Shown here: one piece after another, positions 44,437-53,176 of the stretch | How positions within the stretch are numbered: the stretch's first letter is position 1 | Layout: each line of letters opens with the position of its first letter | Source: Sandaracinaceae bacterium | Lineage (GTDB): Bacteria; Myxococcota_A; Polyangia; Polyangiales; Sandaracinaceae | Reading direction: 5' to 3' | Length of the DNA stretch: 57,091 bases | NCBI GenBank assembly: GCA_040218145.1 | Contig: JAVJQK010000124.1 | Coordinates: 1-57,091 of the forward strand | Position numbers and translations under genes: made by a program | Notes under the pieces: model-generated | The model's database searches: none | Told to the model about the DNA's origin: nothing | The model's input: only the letters and a program-made list of their open reading frames with translations

Positions 44437-45177
44437 CTAGGTGATGCCGTTGCCCAACCCTTCGATGGCGGGAGCCAACGTATCTCCGGCCAGCTTCAGC
44501 AAGTGGACTGGCAGCGCTCGGATAGGGCCACGCAGCTGCAGCTGTTGCGCCTTTCTAGCCGACAAAGCGCCATGGGCAGTCATGTTGCGCAGAGCACACG
44601 CGAGCCGGATCTGGTCCTCCCATCCCTCGATCGAAGTCGGGGATCGTGCCCAACGCAGGAATACCTCGCGATCCCAACTGCTCAGCCCCAGGAACTCGGA
44701 GAGCCGCTCCCCGCCTGGATCATCCGGGGACCCGGAAACCCATCGCCCGAGTTGCTCTTCACCCCGAGTTGCTCCGCGGGGCATCGGAAGGCGCGGCGGC
44801 CCTGTGTGCACGAGGTGCGCTGCGCGGGAAGCCAGCTTACTCAGGTAGTCCTTCGGTCGACCGAAGCGGCCACGCAGGAACACCTCCAACCCACCCACAG
44901 CCATGACCAAACGCCACTGAAGTCCGCGAACGAAGTCGAGTCTGGAGGGGGTCTCCCGTGGGGACCCACGGCCGATCGCGGGGTTCTCGTCCTGGACGGA
45001 CGCCCTCAGGAGCGCATAGCCTTTTGACATCGAGTAGAGACGATGGTCGACCGCAGAGTTGCCCTCGCCTAGCGCCGAGCCAATCGCCTCAAGCGGGGCA
45101 TCGTCTCTAAGGCCGCCGCGTTCGTCCCAATACGGCTCCACGAGGCGGCACCAGGCTCCCCAAGTCTTTGTGGTCAT
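44437..45177 (-). CDS. HEPN-motif protein (possible RNase)
   Basis: A 246-aa soluble protein. ACALRNMTAHGALS contains the R-N-x3-H motif of HEPN ribonucleases (near residue 205). Before it is the helical body (GGLEVFLRGRFGRPKDYLSKL, EFLGLSSWDREVFLRWARS). HEPN proteins act as RNases in Abi and toxin-antitoxin systems. The stop is a TAG amber codon; in the same frame 28 further protein-like sense codons (LARRFRERFLSKKAARQV and onward) follow before TGA at 44350-44352. The two flanks carry copies of a small relic gene. No clear antitoxin partner. Confidence 0.65.
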   Translation of the reverse strand: MTTKTWGAWCRLVEPYWDERGGLRDDAPLEAIGSALGEGNSAVDHRLYSMSKGYALLRASVQDENPAIGRGSPRETPSRLDFVRGLQWRLVMAVGGLEVFLRGRFGRPKDYLSKLASRAAHLVHTGPPRLPMPRGATRGEEQLGRWVSGSPDDPGGERLSEFLGLSSWDREVFLRWARSPTSIEGWEDQIRLACALRNMTAHGALSARKAQQLQLRGPIRALPVHLLKLAGDTLAPAIEGLGNGIT

Positions 45178-45323
45178 CGCCGTAGGCTACCTCGTATGTG
45201 GTGGCTGGCGGAGGTGCCAGGCAAGAAGCCAGACCGCGTCTCGGTCCAGACAAGAGGGGCGACCTTCAACAGCGCGCCCACCGCGCCCGCGCAATCGGCA
45301 CGAAGGCCTGCGCCAATGGACCA
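45174..45323 (-). pseudogene. Relic copy 2 of the small gene, upstream of the HEPN gene
   Basis: One frame reads AGAVGALLKVAPLVWTET, clearly homologous to GALGALLRAAPLVWDEV of copy 1; DNA 45246-45295 and 44030-44079 match at about 39 of 50 bases. The frame ends in a TGA overlapping the HEPN ATG (ATGA). No start or sensible N-terminus is seen, so it is probably a remnant. The remaining bases to 45498 hold no gene I can support. Confidence 0.4.
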
Positions 45324-45498
45324 GGCTCTTCTGCGCTTCCGGCGGGGTGGGCGCTCCTGCGATCCACGCGCCCCGGTTGCGTCTTCGCCGTGAGGAGCCC
45401 GATGCTTCTGCCCCGTGTGAGCGAACCAAGCGGGCTTGTCACGCGACGGGTGTGCGCAGGCCGACAGCAGGAAGGGCGGGCCTGGCGGTGGCGTTCGC

Positions 45499-46038
45499 TC
45501 ACCTCGGCAGGACCTGGCGCAGCTCTTCGCTCAACGCTCGGCAGGTCTCGCGCGATGATCGCTCTTCGCCTCCCCAGCGACGCGAGCGGACGTAGTAGAG
45601 GAGAAAGCGCGCCGCGTCCGGGTCGAAGCGCTCCTCGCGTGCGGCCTTCACCATCGCCCGAAGCACGAGCTCCTGGCCGTGCGCGTGGGAGGCGAGCTCG
45701 ATGAAGCCTGACCCTCGACGGCCGAAGCGCGCTCCCGCTCGAACGACGGCGCCGAGGTACACGCGGGGAAACTGCCTCCTGTGCTCGATGACGCGGCAGG
45801 CGAACTCGGAGCGCTCGCTGAGCTCCTGGCTGGCCTCGTCGAGCGCCTCGATCATCCACGGGGTGACGGGGCCGCGCGCGGGCAGGGCGGTGGACGCCCG
45901 CGCGAGGAGCTTCTGGCGCTCGGCGTGGAGCGGGTTGAGCGCGTCGACGTCCCCCTCCGCTCGCGCGGACGCGATGCGCCCCTGGACAGCTCGGTACTCC
46001 TTCTCGTAGCCGAGCCATGTTTCGAGTGAGACCGGCAT
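45499..46038 (-). CDS. Hypothetical helical protein
   Basis: A 179-aa soluble protein starting MPVSLETWLGYEKEYRAVQGR, with a coiled-coil-like N-terminal half and a more globular Arg-rich C-terminus (FLLYYVRSRRWGGEERSSRETC). I do not recognise the family. The ATG is followed by a typical helical start. It lies in the block of small orphan genes. Confidence 0.6.
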   Translation of the reverse strand: MPVSLETWLGYEKEYRAVQGRIASARAEGDVDALNPLHAERQKLLARASTALPARGPVTPWMIEALDEASQELSERSEFACRVIEHRRQFPRVYLGAVVRAGARFGRRGSGFIELASHAHGQELVLRAMVKAAREERFDPDAARFLLYYVRSRRWGGEERSSRETCRALSEELRQVLPR

Positions 46039-46182
46039 CGGGGTCGACGACAGCGTACATCGCTCGAATGCGCGCGGTGCTGCAGGTCGTTCGTCAACAG
46101 TGTCAGGCGACGACCGCGCCCCCGTCAGTCCAGGGACGGCTCGAGCCCGGGTCCATCACGCGAGCAAGGGACCGTCGAAGCA

Positions 46183-46695
46183 TCAACCGCCGGCGAACTT
46201 GCGCGCGAGCGCGGGGTACTTCTCGTTCACCGACTCCTCATCCCACGGCTTGCCGGCGGGCTCGGCGGGTTGCCTCCCCTCGTAGATCGGTAGCTCGTCG
46301 TGGACGAGGCTCTCGTAGGCCTCCATCGCCGCGTACATCAGCTGCTCATTGCTGAAGTCGACACCGCGGGCGGGCTGCGAGGCGAGCGTCTCCGGATCGC
46401 GCACGGCGTCCTCGTAGACCTTCCGGCCCAGACCGATCAGCCCCGAGCGAAAGTCGATGAACCCGTCGTCGCTGCAGCCGCCTTCGATGATGTAGGCCGC
46501 TGCCCAGAGGTCCCACGTGTAAGCCGCGGCGTGGAGACGCCGGAAGATCTGGTCGAACTCTGCGACCTCCGTCGCCGGTAGCTCGGCGAGCAGCTCCACG
46601 AGGATGGCGCCCTGTTGATCGGTCGGATCCGTGCTCGACGGTTTGCATCGCGCCCGAGACGCGTCGATCAGCTCCCAGAACTTCGGTTCGTCCAT
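46183..46695 (-). CDS. DUF4240-domain protein
   Basis: A 170-aa soluble protein starting MDEPKFWELIDASRARC, then FRRLHAAAYTWDLWAAAYIIEGG and SDDGFIDFRSGLIGLGRKVYEDA. This is the DUF4240 pattern (FWxLID ... WDLWAAAYII.GGCSDDGF). The family is often found among immunity proteins of polymorphic toxins and near SMI1-type genes. Length is normal. No toxin gene is next to it. Confidence 0.85.
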   Translation of the reverse strand: MDEPKFWELIDASRARCKPSSTDPTDQQGAILVELLAELPATEVAEFDQIFRRLHAAAYTWDLWAAAYIIEGGCSDDGFIDFRSGLIGLGRKVYEDAVRDPETLASQPARGVDFSNEQLMYAAMEAYESLVHDELPIYEGRQPAEPAGKPWDEESVNEKYPALARKFAGG

Positions 46696-46789
46696 GCCTG
46701 TCTCCCGATGTCGCGGCGAGCTTCGCGAGGCACGGACGAGGTGTCAACGACGGCGGAGATCGACCTCCTTCGGCATTTCGTACTACGCG

Positions 46790-47270
46790 ATGGGCTACTC
46801 CTACTTGTCGGCTCTGCGGCCGCAGCAACGGCGACGCCACCCTCGCCGACGACGCCTACCAGTGGTCCGAGGGGCTCGCTCACTACGTCGAGGCGCACGC
46901 CGTCCGTTTGCCGGCCGAGTTCGTCGCCCACGTCCAGCAGCGGCTCGACCGCGATGAGGCCGTCGCTGTCGACCGACAGTGGTGGTGCGCGCAGGCGCCG
47001 ACGGGGACAGAGCGGCACTGGCCGGAGTGGCGGGTTCGCGTCGAGAGCGTGCCGCCGGATCGCCGGGCGTTCGTCGCGCGGGAGCTGGCCTACGCGTCGG
47101 GCGGCTCCGAGCAGGAGCTGATCGCGGAGCTCGACGCGCGAGGCTCGGCCACGGTCACGGTCGCGGAGGAGTGGAACCTCGCCGCGTTGAAGTCGAGCTT
47201 CGCGGGATGCGGCGTCGAGCTGATCGTGGAGGTGCGCGAGGTCCCTGCTCCGGCCGAGCTGCTCGGCTAG
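46790..47270 (+). pseudogene. Zinc-knuckle small protein gene with a +1 frameshift
   Basis: From ATG 46790 the reading MGYSY is followed by an extra T near 46805. Removing it joins the frame that reads CRLCGRSNGDATLADDAYQW, then SEGLAHYVEAHAVRLPAEF and on to the stop at 47270, about 160 aa. The CxxC and the QWSEGLAHYV segment are typical of small orphan proteins that start with a short zinc knuckle. So it is either a pseudogene or a sequencing slip. The final 120 residues are intact. Confidence 0.65.
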
Positions 47271-47290
47271 GCTCGTGACGCGTCTCGCGC

Positions 47291-48163
47291 TCAGCGATGC
47301 GCGAGGAGGTCCGCGAGGATCCGCTCCGCTTCGGTCCAGAGGATGGCGCCGCCCGCGCCGGGTACGACGGTCCTGCGGGCGCCGGGGATGCGCGCCGCGA
47401 GCGACAGGCCGAGGTCCGGTGAGTGCACGGGGCTGGTGTCGAGCTCGCCGTACCAGAGGTGGACGGGGACGGTGATCTCGGCCGGGTCGAAGGACCAGCG
47501 CCGCATGGCGAGGAGGGTGTCGCGGGCGTAGCCGTCGGCGCCCTGGGCGAAGCCCTCCTCCATCGCGCGCCTCAGCGCCGCGTCGAAGTCGGGCTCCGAG
47601 TAGACCAGTCGGTCGGCGTCGCCGGTCATCGACCGCACCATGGCATGCAGCTGCGCGGCGTTCAGCTGCCTGAACATGGCCTCGGCGCCGTCCGGGTCGG
47701 TGGCCGCCTGCTCCACCAGCGCGCGCAGCTCATCGGGGAGGGCGGAGGCGTGGGCGGGCGCGGCGATCTCGTCGCCGCCGGAGACGATCGCGGCCGCGCT
47801 GACGTCGCCCCTCGCGGCGCAGGCGAGGGCGAACGGCGCGCCCTGGGAGAAGCCGACGATGACCGGGGACGAGAGCGCGCGCGCCCGCTGCAGCGCGACG
47901 ACGTCTCCCGCCCAGTCGATCAGCTCGCGGCCGGGCGCGGGGTCGGAGTGGCCGAGGCCCGGGCGGTCGAGGCCGATGAGTCGGGCCCCGAGCCGCTCGA
48001 GCACGTCGGCGCCGAAGCCGAGGCGCGAGCTCGCGCCGGCGCCCGGGCAGAAGAGCACGGGCCTGCCGTCCGCCGGACCCCACTCGGACCACCCGAGGTG
48101 GCGCCCGCTCGGCAGCCGCGTCCGACCCCGCCGCTCCGGCTCCACGACGACGCGCGCGGTCAT
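47291..48163 (-). CDS. Alpha/beta hydrolase
   Basis: A 290-aa hydrolase starting MTARVVVEPERRGRTRLPSG. The oxyanion region is PVLFCPGAGASSRLG, the nucleophile elbow is VGFSQGAP with Ser (G-x-S-x-G), and an acid in LWYGELDTSPVHS. A C-terminal His for the triad is not obvious, since the usual position reads VVPGAGGAILW. Many hydrolases have ...GGH... here; its absence makes the enzyme possibly inactive or unusual. The upstream in-frame codons give no protein-like residues, so the ATG is placed before TARVV. The substrate is unknown. Confidence 0.85.
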   Translation of the reverse strand: MTARVVVEPERRGRTRLPSGRHLGWSEWGPADGRPVLFCPGAGASSRLGFGADVLERLGARLIGLDRPGLGHSDPAPGRELIDWAGDVVALQRARALSSPVIVGFSQGAPFALACAARGDVSAAAIVSGGDEIAAPAHASALPDELRALVEQAATDPDGAEAMFRQLNAAQLHAMVRSMTGDADRLVYSEPDFDAALRRAMEEGFAQGADGYARDTLLAMRRWSFDPAEITVPVHLWYGELDTSPVHSPDLGLSLAARIPGARRTVVPGAGGAILWTEAERILADLLAHR

Positions 48164-48345
48164 GTCGACTCCTGCGAAGCAGGGAGGGTGTTCGATGTAG
48201 TGGGGGAGGTCATGTTGGCTCTTCCAGCGCGGCGAACGCGCGCCTCCGATGAGGCTCGGAGCATCCGACCAGGCTCCGCGCCGACGCAAGGCCCATGCGT
48301 GCGCCCGGCCGCGTGAATCCGTGCGAGGCTCGACCGAGGGGCCGC

Positions 48346-48354
48346 AAAGGAGGT
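48346..48354 (+). promoter_or_regulatory. Near-perfect Shine-Dalgarno site
   Basis: AAAGGAGGT, 6 bp before the ATG of the DUF4259 gene. It fixes that start over the longer upstream frame. Confidence 0.85.
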
Positions 48355-48360
48355 TCTGAG

Positions 48361-48744
48361 ATGGGCGCGTGGGGAATGGCACCGTGGGACAACGACAGCG
48401 CCGCGGACTGGTTCGGTGATCTCTTCGAGGCCGCGCCGCTCGCTCAGTTCGTCGAAGAGACGCTGCGACGCGATGCGCGCGCCAGCCCCGACCAGGTGCG
48501 CGCGGCCGCCGCGCTGCTCGTGATGCTCGGCCGCACGTACGTCTGGCCACGCAAGGCGCTCGAGGGCCACCTCTCGCTCGCCATCGCGCAGATGAAGATC
48601 GTTCGCGAAGCGCACCAGGGAGACCCGGAGTGGGAGGCGGCGGTGGACTCCGAGCTCGCGGTGCTCGAAGCGCGCCTCGCGAACGACCCCTCCGCACCTT
48701 CGCCTCCCCGCCCGAGCGGCTGGGAGCGCTTCTGGAGCCGCTAG
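48361..48744 (+). CDS. DUF4259-domain protein
   Basis: A 127-aa protein. The start MGAWGMAPWDNDSAADWFGDL is the hallmark of DUF4259 (GAWGxGxFxNDxAxDWxxDL). The rest is a helical bundle with VRAAAALLVMLGRTYVWP. The family has no proved activity but is often in immunity or orphan loci. The start is fixed by the strong ribosome site. Confidence 0.9.
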   Translation: MGAWGMAPWDNDSAADWFGDLFEAAPLAQFVEETLRRDARASPDQVRAAAALLVMLGRTYVWPRKALEGHLSLAIAQMKIVREAHQGDPEWEAAVDSELAVLEARLANDPSAPSPPRPSGWERFWSR

Positions 48745-48790
48745 TCGACGCGTCGAGCCTGCCGTCCGGGCGTATGAGTCGCGCGCGGCC

Positions 48791-49504
48791 TCACGCCCCC
48801 TCGTCGGGGGTGAGCGCCCAGTGGCGGATCGGAGCCTCTCCGCTGACCTTCGCGCGAACGGCGTGGTCATCGACGAGGGCGAAGTAGATCCACTCGATGT
48901 CACCCGCGGATTGATGAAAGGCGAGCCCGGGCGCGCCCGCGTAGAAGCTGACCGCGCCGGGGCCCGCGTCACCCCAGGGCTCGGCGACGGGATCCCCGAA
49001 GAGCTCCAGCAGCCATGCCTCTGCTCCTGGCGCGGCTTCGCCGTTGCAGATGCCCTGCGCGGCGCCCATGACCGACTCGAAGAGGGCGGTCTGGAGCGCA
49101 TGCAGTGAGAACGCCAGGCTGAGGCTGCCCGGGCGGGAGCCGACGGACACGACCGCCGGGTCGTCGCCCTCGAGACCGACCAAGAGGCGCCAGTTGTCTT
49201 GGTTCTCGACCGCGAACGTCAGCCGTCTCCCGTCGAGCACCCACCGGTCGGGCGCGACCACGTGGTTCTGGCCGAAGGCGACGCCCTCGGTCAGCGCGAG
49301 CGACTCGTACCAGCGGCGTACGGTCGGCGGCAGCGTGACGCCGAGCGACTCCGCCGAAGCGGAGACCTCGGACCGCGGGTACCCGCGCGGAGGTCGGCCA
49401 TGCCACTCGAGGGCGAGCCGCTCGATGGCGCGAAAGCGCGCCTCGGGCGTCGAGGCCGACTGCAGGGTGGCCGCGAGATCACGCATGGCCGCGAGATCAG
49501 GCAT
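48791..49504 (-). CDS. SMI1/KNR4 (SUKH)-like immunity-type protein
   Basis: A 237-aa soluble protein. Motifs SAESLGVTLPPTVRRWYESLA and the Trp/Phe-rich FAVENQDNWRLLVGLEGDDPAVV, then AWLLELFGDPVAEPWGD, fit the SUKH pattern of an alpha/beta fold with a ligand-binding groove. SUKH proteins often neutralise polymorphic toxins. The chosen ATG gives MPDLAAMRDL; 12 residues upstream in frame look non-coding. Confidence 0.75.
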   Translation of the reverse strand: MPDLAAMRDLAATLQSASTPEARFRAIERLALEWHGRPPRGYPRSEVSASAESLGVTLPPTVRRWYESLALTEGVAFGQNHVVAPDRWVLDGRRLTFAVENQDNWRLLVGLEGDDPAVVSVGSRPGSLSLAFSLHALQTALFESVMGAAQGICNGEAAPGAEAWLLELFGDPVAEPWGDAGPGAVSFYAGAPGLAFHQSAGDIEWIYFALVDDHAVRAKVSGEAPIRHWALTPDEGA

Positions 49505-49664
49505 GGTCGGACCATGCCCGGCGCGCACGCCAATGCGCAAGCAGCCATGCGCACGGAGCGCGCTGCTCGGGGATGATCGTGGAACACCCGGCGATGCAGT
49601 GAGGCTCGCCGCCGCCCGCCCGAGCGCAGCCCAGGTGCTCTGCCAGGTCGAGTCGCTGGCTGCT

Positions 49665-50222
49665 TCAATCCGCGGTGGGCGCGGCGTCTCGAGCGGTCGG
49701 CGTGGGGGCTGGTCTCTCGGTCCCGGGCGGACAGGGTGGGCCGTCTCCGCCGAAGTCGGGGTAGGTGACCTCGAGCCACAGCTCGCGGGTCACGGGGTCG
49801 AGGAGGGCGACCCAGGCCTGATGTTCCCGGCAGCCGGCCGCGTAGACGAGCCGCGACGGGCTCGGCGGGGGAGGCATGCAGCTGTCCGACAGGATCAGCA
49901 ACATCGGATCGTGGCGCACGTCTTCACGGAGCGGCCGGCGCTCGGCCATGACGGCGGCGACCAGCCCCTCGTCAGCGTGGAGATGATAGCCAGTCGTCAT
50001 GTCGGTGTCGGTGCAGATGTCGATCGCGGCGTACTCGGGAAGCGGGAGGCCCGTGACATCTCGTGCGAACTCGATGTCGCCATGACGCAGTCGGCACGCG
50101 CCGCCCAGTACGCAGCTCCCGCAGAGCATCCCGAGCACGGCGAGCCCGGCGAGCAGGACGCGGAGCGGAATTCCTCGCCGGTTCTCGTCGTTCTCGACTC
50201 GCTGCGGCGTCTCGTTCGTCAT
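49665..50222 (-). CDS. Single-pass membrane protein, hypothetical
   Basis: A 185-aa protein starting MTNETPQRVEND with one helix PLRVLLAGLAVLGMLCGSCVLGG (about 20-42). The rest is extracytoplasmic with a few Cys (LILSDSCMPPPPS, AAGCREHQAW). The ATG is taken because frames upstream are low complexity. The function is unknown. No gene in the 177 bp before it. Confidence 0.6.
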   Translation of the reverse strand: MTNETPQRVENDENRRGIPLRVLLAGLAVLGMLCGSCVLGGACRLRHGDIEFARDVTGLPLPEYAAIDICTDTDMTTGYHLHADEGLVAAVMAERRPLREDVRHDPMLLILSDSCMPPPPSPSRLVYAAGCREHQAWVALLDPVTRELWLEVTYPDFGGDGPPCPPGTERPAPTPTARDAAPTAD

Positions 50223-50399
50223 CACGCGTCGTCCGGGCTCGAGAAATCGGGAAAGTACATCACGTCGGTGCGCGCGACGTACTTGCGACCCGCGGTCACG
50301 ACCACCCCGCGTGCGGCTGATCGTGCTCGAAGGCGAGGGCGGCGCCGCGTCCTCGACGTCGCCCTGGAGCTCGTGAAGCTGAGGCGCCAAGCCGTCCTC

Positions 50400-51149
50400 T
50401 CAGCTGCCCTGATAGCTGAGGAGGAGCCACCGAAGGCCGGTCACTGCGCTCGCCCACTCGGCGACGACGTCGTCGGTCATCTCGTAGAGGCCGCGTACGG
50501 ACTCGATGACGGCTCGGGCTTCCTCCGCGGTGACGGGCTCGTCGCGGACGTACGCCGCGAGGTACGAGCCCAGGCCGAGAACCTCGTAGCCGAACGCGGT
50601 GCGCAGGTGCTCGGCGAGGTGGTAGTTCTCCATGGGCGTCAGGTCGCCGACGAAGTACCCGTTCGGGAGCGCGGCGATGGCCATCGATGGGTCCGTCGTC
50701 GCAATGGTCAGGCAGTCGAGCGGAGTCCCGAACGCGAGGCTCACGTCACGGTAGAGGGACAGCAGCTCGACGTCCGGGTCATCGATCGGGATGAGCTGCT
50801 GGGTGAACGTGAGCGTCGTCTCGCGCGCCTTCGCCCGCAGCCGCGGGATCCCCTCCGCCGCCCACCGCTCCGGGGTGAGCCGCCCGCGCTTCTCGTAGAG
50901 CGCCTGCTCTTCGGCGGGGAGCTGGGCCGGGTCGAGGTCGCTCAGGCCGTGCGTGTCGCGTGCATGTCCGCTCGTGTAGGCGGCTTGTCCGGCGTCATCC
51001 AGGATGAAGAGCAGCTGCGTTCCCGGCTCGGCGGCGCGGCGTGCATCCCGGAACGCGAGCAGCTCGTTCACGTCGTCCCAGGCGGTCAGCCGGAAGCCGC
51101 CAAGATCACTGGATGGGTGCGTCCCGGGCGCGCGCACGTCGACGTTCAT
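50400..51149 (-). CDS. Hypothetical protein
   Basis: A 249-aa soluble protein with an even alpha/beta composition. Segments GTQLLFILDDAGQAAYTSGH and ETTLTFTQQLIPIDDP, then LGLGSYLAAYVRDEPVTAEEARAVIES. I do not recognise it. It has no signal, and its start is the first ATG. It lies in the block of small orphan genes. Confidence 0.6.
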   Translation of the reverse strand: MNVDVRAPGTHPSSDLGGFRLTAWDDVNELLAFRDARRAAEPGTQLLFILDDAGQAAYTSGHARDTHGLSDLDPAQLPAEEQALYEKRGRLTPERWAAEGIPRLRAKARETTLTFTQQLIPIDDPDVELLSLYRDVSLAFGTPLDCLTIATTDPSMAIAALPNGYFVGDLTPMENYHLAEHLRTAFGYEVLGLGSYLAAYVRDEPVTAEEARAVIESVRGLYEMTDDVVAEWASAVTGLRWLLLSYQGS

Positions 51150-51184
51150 CCGGGGAGACTACGCTGGCTGGCCGGACGCGCCCG

Positions 51185-51592
51185 TCACCTCGGGCCGTTC
51201 GGGGCGGGCGCGCTCCGACGCACGCGCTCGGTGAGCCTCCGGATCCAGTCGTCCGCGCGCCGCCGCTGATGGGCCGTCATCAGGTCGCCGGCCTCGCGAC
51301 GGTAGCGGCGCACGAGCACCAGGGCCTCGCCGTGTCGTCCCTGCGCCTCGACGCAGAGGGCGATGTCGTGGAGGAGGAGCGCGCGGCGCGGGTAGCCGCG
51401 AAGGCGCACGTAGAGCTGCCGATAGAGGCGCTCGGCGTCGGCGTATCGGCCGCGCTCGAGCGCGAAGGCGGCGTCTTCGGCGTCGGCGCGCGAGGCCTCG
51501 AGCGCCGCGCGGGCGGTCTCGAGATCCGGCTGCCCGGCCGCCGGGTCCGGGAGCGCGAGGCCGAGCACGAGGAGCGTGATGCGGATCTTCAT
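51185..51592 (-). CDS. Exported TPR-like protein
   Basis: A 135-aa protein with signal MKIRITLLVLGLALPDPAAG, then TPR-like helices (AAFALERGRYADAERLYRQLY, ALCVEAQGRHGEALVLVRRY). Its ATG overlaps the stop of the preceding gene (51589-51592, ATGA), so the two are coupled. It probably forms a periplasmic scaffold. Confidence 0.75.
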   Translation of the reverse strand: MKIRITLLVLGLALPDPAAGQPDLETARAALEASRADAEDAAFALERGRYADAERLYRQLYVRLRGYPRRALLLHDIALCVEAQGRHGEALVLVRRYRREAGDLMTAHQRRRADDWIRRLTERVRRSAPAPNGPR

Positions 51593-52356
51593 GCGTCCGG
51601 GGGCGGCTCGATGACGGGGAGGGGCGCGTCGACGTCGAGCTCCGGCTCGGGCGCCTCGCCCGCTCGCCGGGCCTTGAGGTACGCGCGGTGGGCGTCGAGC
51701 GGGCCCATGGCGCGGCGCAAGCGGCTGACGCTGGCCTCGTCCTCCGGGTCGAGCTCGCTCAGGAGGCTGAGGGCGTAGTCGGCGATGGCGACGCTCAGGG
51801 CCGAGAGGGACTCGCGCAGGGCGTCGGAGGAGGGGAGCTGGCTGGCGTCCCGGCCGAGGCCGAGCGCGCGGCCGTACGCCTCCTGGGCGCGGCGCAGGAA
51901 GGCGAGGTAGTCGGGGTGGAGGAGCGCGTCGAGCTCCGCCGCGTAGCCTGCGTCGATGCGCTGGAGCAGCACCTCGCTCGCCGCCCACTTGGACTGGGCG
52001 GGCAGGCGGATGAAGGCGGTCCCGTCCGGGAAGAGCTTCTGCAACAGCGTGGCCGCGCGCAGAGAGCCCTCGCTGTCGCCCAGGCGCGCCCGGCTCTCGA
52101 GCGCGAGACGCAGCCCGAGCCAGCCGTCGTCCAGGGCGGCGCCCTGCTCGCGGACCTTGGAGGGGGCGCGGCGTGCGCGTTCGATGAGCGTCTCCCGGAC
52201 GCTCTCGGCCGCGGCGCGGATCCGGCGCGCGGACGCGAGGACGCGCTCGCTCGCGTCGGGGGGCACGACGGACAGCAGCGAGCCGGCGAGAAAGACGCCG
52301 CTCAGGCTGTTGAAGCGGGTGGGGCGGAGGTACGTGGCGAGGCGTCGGTGGTCCAT
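51589..52356 (-). CDS. Hypothetical helical protein
   Basis: A 255-aa protein starting MDHRRLATYLRPTRFNSLSG, then a hydrophobic stretch VFLAGSLLSVVPPDASERVL, which might be a weak membrane anchor. The rest is helical (SARRIRAAAESVRETLIERARR). The upstream in-frame region gives basic low-complexity residues, so the internal ATG is chosen. It overlaps the next TPR gene and is likely in the same operon. The function is unknown. Confidence 0.6.
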   Translation of the reverse strand: MDHRRLATYLRPTRFNSLSGVFLAGSLLSVVPPDASERVLASARRIRAAAESVRETLIERARRAPSKVREQGAALDDGWLGLRLALESRARLGDSEGSLRAATLLQKLFPDGTAFIRLPAQSKWAASEVLLQRIDAGYAAELDALLHPDYLAFLRRAQEAYGRALGLGRDASQLPSSDALRESLSALSVAIADYALSLLSELDPEDEASVSRLRRAMGPLDAHRAYLKARRAGEAPEPELDVDAPLPVIEPPPDA

Positions 52357-52545
52357 GTGGAACCCTCTCTCGCGCCGGATCCACCGAGAGCACCGCGCTC
52401 CCCAGGTCCGTCGCGTCAGGGCTCCCATCGCGGCCACGCCCGGTCGGTTGCGTGAGATCTCGCTATTGGCTCGGCTTCTGCGCCGTCATGCCACCGCGCG
52501 CGGCGTCCGAAATGCCAGCGAGAGCGCCGCGACGCGGTGCCCGGC

Positions 52546-53090
52546 TATGTCGCGCCGAGGGCAGAGCGAGGGCGCTGTGGTCGGTGAGTCTGCATCGGCC
52601 GACGGGACCCGGGGCCGCTGTCACCGCCGATCTCGCGCCGCGCGCGGCGCACGAACGCCGTGATCTGCGTTCCTGCTCGGCCGACAGCGCGGCCGACGCT
52701 GTTTCCGTCGATCTCGGCCCGAGCGCAGCGCGCGAACGCCGTGACTTGCGCCGACGCCTCCGTGAGCCCGGCCGTCAACGCTGCTTCTGACGATCTCGGA
52801 CTGAAAGCAGCGCTGAAGCGCCGCGATTTGCGCCGACGCCTCCGCGAGCCCGACCGTCGACGCTATTTCTGACGATCTCGGACCAAAGGCAGAGCTGGAG
52901 CGCCGCGATTTGTGTCGACGCCTCCGCGAGCCCGGCCGTCAACGCTGTTTCTGACGATCTCGAACTGAACGCAGCGCTGGAGCGCCGCGATTTGTGTCGA
53001 CGGCTCTGCGAGCTTCGCTGTGGCGCGCGATTCTCGTCGGAGCGACGCGGTTTGCTTTCGCTGTGACGCTGCTTCTGGCGGTCTCGAGGC
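52546..53090. repeat. Degenerate tandem repeat, period 82 bp
   Basis: Clear units begin at 52628, 52709, 52791, 52873 and 52955 (spacing 81-82 bp), with worn partial units at each end, about 6.5 in all. Each unit starts CGATCTCG and contains CGCCGCGATTTG or a variant and a CCGTCAACGCTGTTTCTGA end. The period is not a multiple of three, so it is not a coding repeat. No gene is in 52357-53176. Confidence 0.85.
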
Positions 53091-53176
53091 GCGCGTAGCA
53101 TGAGCGCGGCGCGATTCGCCTCCACGGAAGCGCTCACGGGCTGCTCGGTGCCGGGCCGCGGCGGGGGGGCAGCGCC

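Noticed and set aside
45266-45300. Possible second attachment site (CGCAATCG match to tRNA flank)
   Set aside because: Only 8 bases match the tRNA 3' flank; too short in GC-rich DNA, and the region is better explained as a relic gene.
52545-53137. Coding frames across the 82-bp repeat
   Set aside because: The period is not divisible by three, so no frame keeps a repeated peptide. The frames are accidental.
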